From: Hymenobacter sp.
GTDB lineage: Bacteria; Bacteroidota; Bacteroidia; Cytophagales; Hymenobacteraceae
Length of the DNA stretch: 47,291 bases
Direction: 5' to 3'
NCBI GenBank assembly: GCA_025353745.1
Contig: JANXOE010000213.1
Span: 1-47,291 of the forward strand
Shown here: piece after piece, positions 1 through 9,824 of the stretch
Position numbering within the stretch: position 1 is the stretch's first letter
Layout of the letters: each line of letters opens with the position of its first letter
Notes under the pieces: model-generated
Databases searched by the model: none
What the model was told of the DNA's origin: nothing
What the model saw: the letters and a program-made list of their open reading frames with translations, nothing else
Translations under genes and position numbers: made by a program

Positions 1-2365
<2,365 letters not shown>

Positions 2366-2395
2366 AAAGCCGGCAATTTGTTACATGGTGATGCG

Positions 2396-2403
2396 TAAAT
2401 ATA
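2396..2403 (-). promoter_or_regulatory. possible -7 box of the TonB receptor gene
   Basis: On the minus strand this reads TATATTTA, one base off the Bacteroidota -7 consensus TAnnTTTG, 30 nt upstream of the receptor ATG. It lies just after the terminator of the preceding E2 gene, where a promoter is expected. No convincing -33 element was seen. Confidence 0.35.
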
Positions 2404-2457
2404 GGCTTTCCCGCCAAACGGGAATAATAAGTTAACACGGAAAATCCTTGTAAAAGC

Positions 2458-2486
2458 AAAAAATCAGCCTTGCGGGCTGATTTTTT
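2458..2486 (-). terminator. hairpin terminator after the E2 gene
   Basis: A perfect 12-bp stem (AAAAAATCAGCC with GGCTGATTTTTT) closes a 5-nt loop. The A- and T-runs make it a rho-independent terminator in either direction. It lies between the stop of the minus-strand E2 gene and the promoter region of the TonB receptor gene. Confidence 0.85.
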
Positions 2487-2531
2487 GAGGGAAAATTATG
2501 CTTCATCCCAGAACATTGGTTGGGGCACGGC

Positions 2532-4235
2532 CTAAATCAGCAAGCGCAACGGATCCTCCAGCAAGCTCTTAAGGGTTTGCAGAAAAGCCGCGCCCGTGGC
2601 GCCGTCCACCACGCGGTGGTCGCAGCTCAGCGTCACCTTCATAACGTTGCCCACGGCCAGCTGCCCGTCCTTCACCACGGCGGTTTGCTTAATGCCGCCC
2701 ACGGCCAGAATGCACGCGTCCGGCGGGTTGATGATGGCCGTGAACTCGTCGATGCCGAACATGCCCAGGTTGCTGATGGTGAAGGTGCTGCCTTCCCATT
2801 CGGCGGGCTGGAGCTTCTTGCTCTTGGCTTTGCCGGCCAACTCTTTCACCTCGGTGGCAATCTGCGCGAGGCCCTTTTGGTCGGCGTTGCGCACCACGGG
2901 CACCAGCAGGCCCTCGTCCACGGCCACGGCCACGCCGATGTTGATGTGCTTGTTGAAACGAATCCGGTCGCCGAGCCACGAGGAGTTGATGGCCGGGTGC
3001 TGGCGCAGGGCCGCCGCCGATGCCTTGAGCACTAAGTCATTAAAGCTCAATTTCACCGGCGATAGCTCGTTGAGCTGCCCGCGGGTTTCCATGGCCTTGT
3101 CCATGTGAATTTCCATCGTGAGATAGAAATGCGGGGCCGTGAACAAGCTCTCCGACAAGCGCTTGGCGATGACTTTACGCATCTGCGACACCGGCGTGTC
3201 AACGTAGTCGCCGGCGCCGGAAGCCGGGCTGCCGGTGCCCGGGGCGGGGGCCGCCGCTTTGGGGGCGGGGGCGGCCTGCGCGGTTTCGGGCAGGGCGGCG
3301 GCAATGTACTCGTTGGGAGCCGGGGCCGATGCGGGGGTCGGCGCGGCCTGGCCGGGCTGGAAGGCCGCTACGTCGCGCTGCACAATGCGGCCATTGTCGC
3401 CGCTGCCCTTCACCTGGGCCAGGTTGATGCCTTTTTCCTTGGCAATGCTTTTGGCCAGCGGCGAGGCCAGAATGCGCCCGCCGGCAGCGGCCGGCTCGGC
3501 GCCGGCGGCCGGTGGAGCGGGCACCGACGATGCCGATGCGGCTTCGGTAGCGGCGGGGGCCCCCGCTGCGGCACCGCCGGTTGGCCCGCCCAGCAGGGCC
3601 TGAACATCAGCTCCTTCTTCGCCGATGATGGCCAGCACGCCGTCCACCGGCACGGCTTCGCCGGCTTTGGGACCGGTGTAAAGCAGGGTGCCGTCTTCGT
3701 AGTTTTCCAGTTCCATGGTGGCCTTGTCGGTTTCGACTTCGGCCAGGATATCGCCGGACTTAACGTTGTCGCCCACTTGCTTGAGCCAGGCGGCGATGGT
3801 CCCTTCGGTCATCGTGTCGCTCATTTTGGGCATCCGCACCACGGTGGCTTTCTTCCCGTTGGCGGGCGCGGCGGGGGCCGCTTTCGGCGCTTCGGGGGCC
3901 GGGGCCGGGGCGGGGGCCTCGGGGGCCGGGGCCGTGGGGGCCGCCGGCGCGGCAGCACCGCCTGGCGCACCGCTGAGCAGGGCCGAAAAATCTTCGCCCG
4001 GCTTGCCCACGATGGCCAGCACACCGTCCACGGCCACGGCTTCGCCTTGCTTGGGGCCGATGTAAAGCAGGGTGCCGTCTTCGTAGTTTTCCAGCTCCAT
4101 GGTGGCCTTGTCGGTTTCGACTTCGGCCAGGATATCGCCGGACTTAACGTTGTCGCCCACTTGCTTGAGCCAGGCGGCGATGGTCCCTTCGGTCATCGTG
4201 TCGCTCATTTTGGGCATTTTTATGATTTCGGCCAT
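2532..4235 (-). CDS. aceF: Pyruvate dehydrogenase E2, dihydrolipoyllysine acetyltransferase
   Basis: Core of the pyruvate dehydrogenase complex: transfers the acetyl group from lipoyl-lysine to CoA. The 567 residues contain two lipoyl domains (about 3-78 and 131-206) with lipoylation lysines in ETDKATMELEN at K43 and K171, Ala/Pro-rich linkers, a peripheral subunit-binding domain (ILASPLAKSIAKEKGI, about 255-292), and the catalytic domain from about 345 ending with the active-site motif DHRVVDG (H540, D544). MSQMRKVIAKRL-type features favour the pyruvate rather than the 2-oxoglutarate enzyme, as do two lipoyl domains, but the substrate is inferred. The E1 and E3 genes are not adjacent. The two lipoyl domains are encoded by nearly identical DNA (see repeat). 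Confidence 0.95.
   Translation of the reverse strand: MAEIIKMPKMSDTMTEGTIAAWLKQVGDNVKSGDILAEVETDKATMELENYEDGTLLYIGPKQGEAVAVDGVLAIVGKPGEDFSALLSGAPGGAAAPAAPTAPAPEAPAPAPAPEAPKAAPAAPANGKKATVVRMPKMSDTMTEGTIAAWLKQVGDNVKSGDILAEVETDKATMELENYEDGTLLYTGPKAGEAVPVDGVLAIIGEEGADVQALLGGPTGGAAAGAPAATEAASASSVPAPPAAGAEPAAAGGRILASPLAKSIAKEKGINLAQVKGSGDNGRIVQRDVAAFQPGQAAPTPASAPAPNEYIAAALPETAQAAPAPKAAAPAPGTGSPASGAGDYVDTPVSQMRKVIAKRLSESLFTAPHFYLTMEIHMDKAMETRGQLNELSPVKLSFNDLVLKASAAALRQHPAINSSWLGDRIRFNKHINIGVAVAVDEGLLVPVVRNADQKGLAQIATEVKELAGKAKSKKLQPAEWEGSTFTISNLGMFGIDEFTAIINPPDACILAVGGIKQTAVVKDGQLAVGNVMKVTLSCDHRVVDGATGAAFLQTLKSLLEDPLRLLI
3677..3833 (-). repeat. 157-bp direct repeat, copy A (second lipoyl domain)
   Basis: By eye this stretch matches 4061-4217 at 156 of 157 positions; the only difference is the third base of the codon pair in ...CCAG(T/C)TCC. 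The offset is 384 bp, exactly 128 codons. It encodes the core of the lipoyl domain including the lipoylated lysine. Confidence 0.95.
4061..4217 (-). repeat. 157-bp direct repeat, copy B (first lipoyl domain)
   Basis: Partner of 3677-3833 with a single mismatch. Flanking sequence in the lipoyl domains has diverged, so the block of identity has sharp edges, which is what gene conversion or a recent internal duplication leaves. Confidence 0.95.
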
Positions 4236-4262
4236 CGGGGTATCGCGCTAGGTTGAATGGGC

Positions 4263-4270
4263 CAAAATTA
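4263..4270 (-). promoter_or_regulatory. -7 promoter box of aceF
   Basis: The minus strand reads TAATTTTG, an exact fit to TAnnTTTG, 27 nt before the aceF ATG. A TTGG sits 19 nt further upstream, matching the spacing of the Bacteroidota -33 TTTG/TTG element. Confidence 0.6.
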
Positions 4271-4327
4271 GCCCTAAAAATTGGGCGCGCCAACCCGGGC
4301 GGCCGCGCCCGGCGCGCGCCGGCCCGC

Positions 4328-4945
4328 TCAGTCGTGCAGGTGGGCCACGTCCAGAAAATTCTTCACCACGAACACCGAACCCGTAAACTCCAGCTTGTAA
4401 AGGCACAAGTTGCTGTGCTCGAAGCCATCCATGCAGCTCAGCGGGTAGTGCAGCAGCTGGCAGAGCAGCACGCGCAGGGCCCGCCCGTGCAGGCACACGA
4501 GCACGGTTTCTTCGTCGGCGCGGGCGGTGAGCAGCTCGATGAACGGGCGCTGGCGGGCGGCCACCTCGGCGGGGCTCTCGCCGCCTTCGAGGCGGGCGCT
4601 GGCGTTGCCGGCCGCCCACTGGGCCAGCACGGTGCGGTACTCTTCGTCTTCGGCCACGGTGATGCGCGTGCCCTCGCGGCGGCCCCAGCTGATTTCGTTG
4701 AGGGCCGGGTACGACTCGTGGGGCAGGCCCAGGTCTAGAAATTCCTGCACCGACTGCCGGGTGCGGCGCAGGGCCGAGGTGTACACTTTATCGAACGGCA
4801 CGCGGCCGTAGGCGGCAAAAAACCGGGCGGCCTGGCGGCGACCCGTCTCGTTGAGGTCGGAGTCGACGCCGCTGCCTTGCACGATGCCTTGCACGTTGAA
4901 ATCGGTCTGGCCGTGGCGCAGCAGGAAGATGGTCCGGGGCCTCAC
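4328..4945 (-). CDS. Histidine phosphatase family protein (phosphoglycerate-mutase-like)
   Basis: Member of the histidine phosphatase (RHG) superfamily; removes a phosphate from an unknown small substrate through a phosphohistidine. The RHG catalytic motif appears in FLLRHGQTDFN, right after the start. The second conserved arginine region is YTSALRRTRQS, and the second catalytic histidine is in VLVCLHGRALRVLL. Length 205 aa is normal. The chosen start is GTG at 4943-4945 (VRPRTIFLLRHG), placing the RHG motif near residue 9 as usual. A TTG at 4976-4978 would add 11 residues with no family similarity. It ends 92 nt before aceF and reads the same way, but aceF has its own promoter. CobC or PhoE-type roles are equally possible. 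Confidence 0.88.
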   Translation of the reverse strand: MRPRTIFLLRHGQTDFNVQGIVQGSGVDSDLNETGRRQAARFFAAYGRVPFDKVYTSALRRTRQSVQEFLDLGLPHESYPALNEISWGRREGTRITVAEDEEYRTVLAQWAAGNASARLEGGESPAEVAARQRPFIELLTARADEETVLVCLHGRALRVLLCQLLHYPLSCMDGFEHSNLCLYKLEFTGSVFVVKNFLDVAHLHD

Positions 4946-4997
4946 GTTTCGGGGTAGTTTTGCGGAACAATGGCCCAAAGTACGGGTTAGGATTCGG

Positions 4998-5052
4998 TGC
5001 TTGGTGCGCGGTTGTTGGTGCGCGGTCGTCGGGGCCTGGGGCTTGGTTGTTT
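4998..5052. repeat. low-complexity GT-rich repeat upstream of the menaquinone operon
   Basis: TTGGTGCGCGGTTG is followed directly by TTGGTGCGCGGTCG, a 14-nt tandem with one difference. The elements GGTGCTTG and CGGGGCCTGG recur in inverted orientation at about 5104-5130 (CCAGGCCCCGG and CAAGCACC), just before the first men gene. No consensus promoter was found in this gap. Confidence 0.6.
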
Positions 5053-5132
5053 TTAACTCAAGAGATCCAGGTGTTTATCTCGACGCGACGCATTCGAAAC
5101 CCGGCACCAGGCCCCGGCAATCAAGCACCAAA

Positions 5133-5567
5133 ATGACCCTCGAAGAAGTAAAGGCCTGGACGGCCAGCCGCCCCACCCTGGCCAACGCCCTCGGCATCGA
5201 GCTGACGGCCCTCACCGACGATTACCTTGAAGGCCGGATGCCCGTCGACGGCCGCACCCACCAGCCCATGGGCCTGCTGCACGGCGGCGCCTCGGTGGCC
5301 CTGGCCGAAACCCTGGGCAGCCTCGGGGCCGCCCTGCGCGTGGACCTCACCAAGCAAGCCTGCGTGGGCCTGGAAATCAACGCCAACCACCTCAAGGGCG
5401 TGCGCGACGGCTGGGTGCGCGGCCGGGCCACGCCGGTGCACGTCGGCCGCAGCACGCAGGTGTGGGAAATTCGCATTACCCACGAAGAAACGGGGGCCCT
5501 GGTGTGCCTGAGCCGCCTCACGCTGGCCGTCATCGACCTGCCGGCCCCCGGCCCGCGCCCCGCCTAA
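5133..5567 (+). CDS. Hotdog-fold thioesterase, candidate DHNA-CoA thioesterase
   Basis: PaaI/YbdB-type acyl-CoA thioesterase of 144 aa. The core motif HGGASVALAETLGSLGA carries the family's HGG and the catalytic acidic residue on the long helix. The start is ATG 5133 (MTLEEVKAWTASRP). Its stop codon shares one base with the menF start (TAATG), so the two are translationally coupled. The family includes MenI, which hydrolyses 1,4-dihydroxy-2-naphthoyl-CoA between MenB and MenA. Its position as first gene of a menF-menD-menB run is the reason to propose that role. The fold is clear; the substrate is inferred. Confidence 0.85.
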   Translation: MTLEEVKAWTASRPTLANALGIELTALTDDYLEGRMPVDGRTHQPMGLLHGGASVALAETLGSLGAALRVDLTKQACVGLEINANHLKGVRDGWVRGRATPVHVGRSTQVWEIRITHEETGALVCLSRLTLAVIDLPAPGPRPA

Positions 5568-6796
5568 TGACGGCCCCCGAACCCCGCCTGCTGCCGTGGC
5601 CGGCCGCCGCGGCGGCCCTCGACGCCCCCGCCCGGCTGCGCCACCTCGTGGCCGGGGCCCTGCGCACGGGCCGGCCGCTGGCGGTGTGGCGCGAGCCGGG
5701 CGCCGCCCACCCCCAACTGCTGGTGAGCCGCTCGGCCGAAGCCGCCTTCACCGGCCTGCCGCCCGCCCTCGACGCGGGGGCCCCGGCCGGCTTCGCTTTT
5801 TTCCCGTTCCGCGACTCCGACCACAACCCCGCCCTGTTCCTGCCCGCCGACGTGCGCTACGACCCCGCCCGGCCCGAAGCCGTGGCCGTGGCCCCCGCCG
5901 CCCGCGACTTGGTGCCGGCCCTCACGGCTTGGCTGGCCGCCCCGCCCCCCGCCGCGCTGGCCTGGCACCGCAGCCCGCAGCCCGCGCCGCACGCCGCCAC
6001 CCAGGCCGAGTACAAAGCGCTGGTGCGGCGCGGCGTGGCCGCCATCGAGGAGAAAGCGGTGGTGAAGGTGGTCAGCTCGCGGGCCGCCCGCCGCCCGCTG
6101 CCGCCGGGGTTCGACCCGCTCGCGGCGTTCGAAAAGCTCAGCGCCAAGTACCCGCAGGCCATGGTGTCGCTGGTGAGCGGGCCGGGCGTGGGCACCTGGC
6201 TGGGGGCCACCCCGGAGGTGCTGGCCGAAGTCACGGCCGACGGTATTTTTCGCACCATGGCGCTGGCCGCTACCCAACCGGTAACCGCCGGGGCCTCGCC
6301 CCGCACGGCCATCTGGCGGCAGAAGGAAATAGAAGAGCAGGCGCTCGTGGCCCGCTACGTCGTGAGCTGCTTCAAGCAGCTGCGGCTGCGCGAATACCAC
6401 GAAACCGGCCCCCGCACCGTGGTGGCCGGCCAGCTGCTGCACCTGCGCACCGACTTCGAGGTGGACCTGAAAGCCGTGCCCTTCCCCAACCTGGGCACCG
6501 ACATGCTGCGCCTGCTCCACCCCACGTCGGCCGTCGGCGGCATGCCCAAAGCGGCCGCGCTGGAGTTTTTGCGCCGCCACGAAGGCTACGACCGCGCCTA
6601 CTACAGCGGCTTTCTGGGGCCTGTGAACGTGGCCGCGCCCGGCGTGGCCCGCCTCTTCGTGAACCTGCGCTGCCTGCAAGTGCACGCCCACGAAGCCATC
6701 CTCTACGCCGGCACCGGCCTCACCATGGATTCGGACCCCGAGCGGGAATGGCAGGAAACCGAAATGAAGCTGCAAACCGTAGGCAGCGCCATTTAA
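5567..6796 (+). CDS. menF: Isochorismate synthase MenF
   Basis: Chorismate-utilising enzyme that isomerises chorismate to isochorismate, the first committed step of menaquinone synthesis. It has 409 aa from ATG 5567, which overlaps the stop of the thioesterase gene by one base. Family landmarks are VVKVVSSRA (K167, equivalent to the general-base lysine of MenF), GTWLGATPEVL, FRTMALAATQP, KEIEEQALV, HPTSAVGGMPK, YYSGFLGPVN and AGTGLTMDSDPEREWQETE near the C-terminus. Length is typical of the short Bacteroidota form. An entC-type siderophore role is unlikely because menD and menB follow. The stop lies inside one arm of the inverted repeats that fill the gap to menD. Confidence 0.94.
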   Translation: MTAPEPRLLPWPAAAAALDAPARLRHLVAGALRTGRPLAVWREPGAAHPQLLVSRSAEAAFTGLPPALDAGAPAGFAFFPFRDSDHNPALFLPADVRYDPARPEAVAVAPAARDLVPALTAWLAAPPPAALAWHRSPQPAPHAATQAEYKALVRRGVAAIEEKAVVKVVSSRAARRPLPPGFDPLAAFEKLSAKYPQAMVSLVSGPGVGTWLGATPEVLAEVTADGIFRTMALAATQPVTAGASPRTAIWRQKEIEEQALVARYVVSCFKQLRLREYHETGPRTVVAGQLLHLRTDFEVDLKAVPFPNLGTDMLRLLHPTSAVGGMPKAAALEFLRRHEGYDRAYYSGFLGPVNVAAPGVARLFVNLRCLQVHAHEAILYAGTGLTMDSDPEREWQETEMKLQTVGSAI

Positions 6797-6950
6797 CGGT
6801 CATTAATCAATGTATTAATTAACGAACCCCGTTTATTTTTTTCTTTCAACCAATAAATAAAGCGGTTTTACGGTGCTTTTTACGCAATTCTTTTTCCCCA
6901 GCGCTTCAAAGCCCAACCGCTGTTAAACGTTAATTGATACTCGTTAAATG
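6790..6950. repeat. nested inverted repeats spanning the menF-menD gap
   Basis: CATTTAACG at 6790-6798 is matched in inverse by CGTTAAATG at 6942-6950. GTATTAATTAACG at 6812-6824 pairs with CGTTAATTGATAC at 6928-6940 (12 of 13). Inner pairs are AGCGGTT near 6860 with AACCGCT near 6915, and CCGTTTATTT with AAATAAAGCGG. The outer arms contain the menF stop and the menD start codon. The interior is far more AT-rich than the flanking genes. It could be a regulatory leader or a decayed mobile element; no target duplication is convincing. Confidence 0.7.
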
Positions 6951-8726
6951 AATAACCAGGCCGTTTTCAACATCGCCGAAATCTGCGCCCGGCACGGCAT
7001 CACCGACGTGGTTTTGTCGCCCGGCTCGCGCTCGGCTCCGCTCACGCTGGCCTTCGCGCGGCACCCGGCCTACCGCGGCAAGCTGCGCGTGGTGCCCGAC
7101 GAGCGGGCGGCGGCCTTTATCGGGCTGGGCATTGCGCAGGCCACGCGGCGGCCGGTGGTGCTGGTGTGCACCAGCGGTACGGCCGGCCTGAACTATGCGC
7201 CGGCGGTGGCCGAGGCGTTTTTTCGGCAAGTTCCGCTGTTGATTTTAACCGCCGACCGGCCCCCGGAATGGATCGACCAGCTCGACGGCCAGACCGTCCG
7301 CCAGCACCATTTGTACGGGGCCCACGCCAAGGCCGCGTTCGATTTTCCGGCCGACACCGCGCACCCCGACGCGAAGTGGCACGCCGAGCGAATAATTAAC
7401 GAAGCCATCAATTTGACGCAGGCAGGCCCCGCCGGGCCGGTACAGGTGAATATCCCGCTGCGGGAACCGTTTTACCCAAAGCCGGGCGAGGAAGTGGTGT
7501 ACGAGCCGGAGGTGAAGATTATTCGGGAAGCCCCGGCCGCTGGAACGCTCGGCTTGGCGGAGATAGCCGGGTTGCGCCAGCAGCTCCGGGCGGCCGGCCG
7601 GGTGCTGGTAGTGGCCGGCCAGCAGCCGGCAGATGCCGCGCTTGCGGCGGCGCTGAAGGCCTTCGCGGCGGCTTACCGGGCCCCGGTGGTGGGCGACGTC
7701 ATTTCCAATTTGACGGGCGCGCCGGCCCCGGCCCTGGGCAAGCAGGACGTGTTCCTGGCCGGCCTGCCCGAGGACGCCAAAAACGAGCTCCGGCCCGATG
7801 TACTCATCACGTTCGGGCAGTCGCTGATTTCCAAAAGCCTGAAGCTGTTCCTGCGCAACGCCGCGCCGCTGGTGCATTGGCACGTGCAAGCGGCAGGACC
7901 GGTTGCCGACACGTTCCGCTCGCTGAATCAAATTGTTAGGGCCGAGCCAACCAGCTTTTTTCGCGGCATCGCCGCGGGCAGTGCGGCCGATGGTCCGGCA
8001 ACGGCTGCGGTCGTCCAATTCAACCTGGCTTGGCGCACGGCGCAGCAGCGCGGGGAGACGGCCCTCACTGATTTCTTCGATGGCCAGCGCGGCCGCTACC
8101 CGGAAAATCCGGAAGAATTCAACGAGTTTTCCGCCTTTGGCCACGCGCTGGGGGCCCTGCCCGACCGCACCGCCTTGCACCTGGCCAACAGCATGGCCGT
8201 GCGCTACGCCAATATTTTGGGCCTGCCGCCGGGCCGGCACATCGAAGTATTCGCCAACCGCGGCACCAGCGGCATCGACGGCTGCAACTCCACGGCCGTG
8301 GGCGGGGCCCTGGCGCAGCCCGGGCGGCCGGTGGTGCTGCTGACCGGCGACGTGGCGTTTTTCTACGACCGCAACGCCTTCTGGCACAATTACCCCACGC
8401 CCAACCTGCGGGTGGTGCTGTTCAACAACCACGGCGGGGGTATTTTCCGCATCATCGACGGCCCCCGGCAGCAGCCCGAGCTGGACGAGTTTTTTGAAAC
8501 CCACCAGGCCCTGACGGCGGACAACCTGTGCCGCGATTTTGGGATGCGCTACTTTCCGGTGGCGACGTTCGCCGAACTTGAAGCCGCGCTACCGGTTTTC
8601 TTTGCGGCCGAAACCGGCGCGGCGGTGCTGGAGGTTTTTACCGACAGCAAGACCAACGCCGCTTTTTTTGAAGAATACCGCAGCGCCGTGAAAGCGGCTT
8701 TTCAGCGCAAGGTTTCGCCAGGTTAA
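6948..8726 (+). CDS. menD: SEPHCHC synthase MenD
   Basis: Thiamine-diphosphate enzyme joining isochorismate with the succinic semialdehyde unit from 2-oxoglutarate, the second menaquinone step. It has 592 aa. The N-terminal part has SPGSRSAPLTLAF and the cofactor-activating glutamate in RVVPDERAAAF (E52). CTSGTAGLNYAPAVAEAF and LTADRPPEWIDQLDGQT are MenD signatures. The C-terminal ThDP/Mg site is GDVAFFYDRNAFWHNYP...NNHGGGIFR. The ATG at 6948 lies in an inverted-repeat arm. The last eight codons (FQRKVSPG-stop) are encoded mostly by the left arm of a second palindromic element, so the natural C-terminus may have been replaced. Confidence 0.95.
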   Translation: MNNQAVFNIAEICARHGITDVVLSPGSRSAPLTLAFARHPAYRGKLRVVPDERAAAFIGLGIAQATRRPVVLVCTSGTAGLNYAPAVAEAFFRQVPLLILTADRPPEWIDQLDGQTVRQHHLYGAHAKAAFDFPADTAHPDAKWHAERIINEAINLTQAGPAGPVQVNIPLREPFYPKPGEEVVYEPEVKIIREAPAAGTLGLAEIAGLRQQLRAAGRVLVVAGQQPADAALAAALKAFAAAYRAPVVGDVISNLTGAPAPALGKQDVFLAGLPEDAKNELRPDVLITFGQSLISKSLKLFLRNAAPLVHWHVQAAGPVADTFRSLNQIVRAEPTSFFRGIAAGSAADGPATAAVVQFNLAWRTAQQRGETALTDFFDGQRGRYPENPEEFNEFSAFGHALGALPDRTALHLANSMAVRYANILGLPPGRHIEVFANRGTSGIDGCNSTAVGGALAQPGRPVVLLTGDVAFFYDRNAFWHNYPTPNLRVVLFNNHGGGIFRIIDGPRQQPELDEFFETHQALTADNLCRDFGMRYFPVATFAELEAALPVFFAAETGAAVLEVFTDSKTNAAFFEEYRSAVKAAFQRKVSPG

Positions 8727-8826
8727 AAAAGGTTTCGCAACACCTTTTTTTGCTTTCTTATTTTGATATTTAATGATGCCCCGGCAAACCTTGCGAAACC
8801 TTTTTTAACCCAGCGAAACCTTGCGC
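8705..8826. mobile_element. MITE-like palindromic element between menD and menB
   Basis: Two 36-nt arms, 8705-8740 and 8791-8826, are inverted copies differing at two positions. They enclose a 50-nt AT-rich centre. Each arm contains GGTTTCGC twice. The flanks are TCA at 8702-8704 and TCA at 8827-8829, a possible 3-bp target duplication. Removing the element plus one TCA gives menD a TGA stop two codons later, overlapping the menB ATG by 8 nt. There is no transposase gene inside, so any movement would need one elsewhere. A large RNA hairpin acting as attenuator is the alternative reading. Confidence 0.7.
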
Positions 8827-8828
8827 TC

Positions 8829-9653
8829 ATGACTGAAAAAATCGAGTGGATTCCGATCCGGGAGTTCCAGGAAATCATCTTCTCCCAGCACGGGGGCATC
8901 GCCAAAATCAGCATCAACCGGCCGCAGGTGCACAACGCCTTCACGCCGCTCACGGTGGACGAGATGATTGAGGCCATGAACATCTGCCGCAACCGCCCCG
9001 ACATCGGCGTCGTCGTGCTCACGGGCGAAGGCGGCCGGGCCTTTTGCTCGGGCGGCGACCAAAGCGTGCGCGGCCACGGCGGCTACGTGGGCGAGGACGC
9101 CACGCCCCGCCTCAACGTGCTGGACTTGCAGAAGATGATCCGCTCCATTCCCAAGCCCGTCATTGCCATGGTGGCGGGCTGGGCCATCGGCGGGGGCCAC
9201 GTGCTGCACGTGGTGTGCGACCTGAGCATCGCCGCCGACAACGCCCGCTTCGGCCAGACGGGCCCCAACGTGGGCTCGTTCGACGGCGGCTTCGGGGCCT
9301 CGTACCTGGCGCGCGTGGTGGGCCAGAAAAAGGCCCGCGAAATCTGGTTCCTTTGCGACCAGTACGACGCCCAGGAGGCCCTCGACATGGGCCTGGTGAA
9401 CAAGGTGGTGCCGCTCGACAAGCTCGAAGAAACCACCGTGGCCTGGTGCCACAAAATTCTGCAAAAGAGCCCGTTGGCCCTGCGCATGCTCAAATCGTCG
9501 TTCAACGCCGAGCTCGACGGCCAGGCCGGCATCCAGGAGCTGGCCGGCAACGCCACGCTGCTCTACTACCTGAGCGACGAAGCCAAGGAAGGCAAAAATG
9601 CCTTCCTGGAAAAGCGCCAGCCCGATTTCTCGAAATTCCCGAAGTTCCCGTAG
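8829..9653 (+). CDS. menB: 1,4-dihydroxy-2-naphthoyl-CoA synthase MenB
   Basis: Crotonase-fold enzyme that cyclises O-succinylbenzoyl-CoA to DHNA-CoA in menaquinone synthesis. It has 274 aa, the normal length. It shows [12 protein letters not shown], the oxyanion-hole region [46 protein letters not shown], and [34 protein letters not shown], all close to the MenB family. The start is ATG 8829 ([13 protein letters not shown]), immediately after the right arm of the palindromic element. An upstream in-frame TTG at 8763 would encode unrelated residues within the element. menC, menE and menA are not in the window. Confidence 0.95.
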   Translation: MTEKIEWIPIREFQEIIFSQHGGIAKISINRPQVHNAFTPLTVDEMIEAMNICRNRPDIGVVVLTGEGGRAFCSGGDQSVRGHGGYVGEDATPRLNVLDLQKMIRSIPKPVIAMVAGWAIGGGHVLHVVCDLSIAADNARFGQTGPNVGSFDGGFGASYLARVVGQKKAREIWFLCDQYDAQEALDMGLVNKVVPLDKLEETTVAWCHKILQKSPLALRMLKSSFNAELDGQAGIQELAGNATLLYYLSDEAKEGKNAFLEKRQPDFSKFPKFP

Positions 9654-9696
9654 CGGCGGAGCGGGGGCCCTCCACTGCTGTCGCTTTATAAACCAC

Positions 9697-9735
9697 AAAA
9701 AAGCCTTTCCCCGGCGCCGGGGAAAGGCTTTTTTT
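9697..9735. terminator. bidirectional terminator between menB and the membrane-protein gene
   Basis: A palindrome AAAAAAGCCTTTCCCC...GGGGAAAGGCTTTTTT with a GGCGCC centre, flanked by an A-run and a T-run. It sits between two convergent genes and should stop transcription from both sides. Confidence 0.88.
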
Positions 9736-9824
9736 ACGTCGGTTTCATCTGCTTTTTTGGGCTTCAGGCCCGTAAAAAAGCAGGTCTTGCTTCGGAATTG
9801 ATTGTCCGCAGCTCAGCAAAAAGC

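Noticed and set aside
4946..4978. Earlier TTG start for the histidine phosphatase
   Set aside because: Rare start codon; adds 11 residues before a motif that is normally N-terminal.
8763..8828. Earlier TTG start for MenB
   Set aside because: Lies within the palindromic element and adds residues not found in MenB; ATG 8829 gives normal length.
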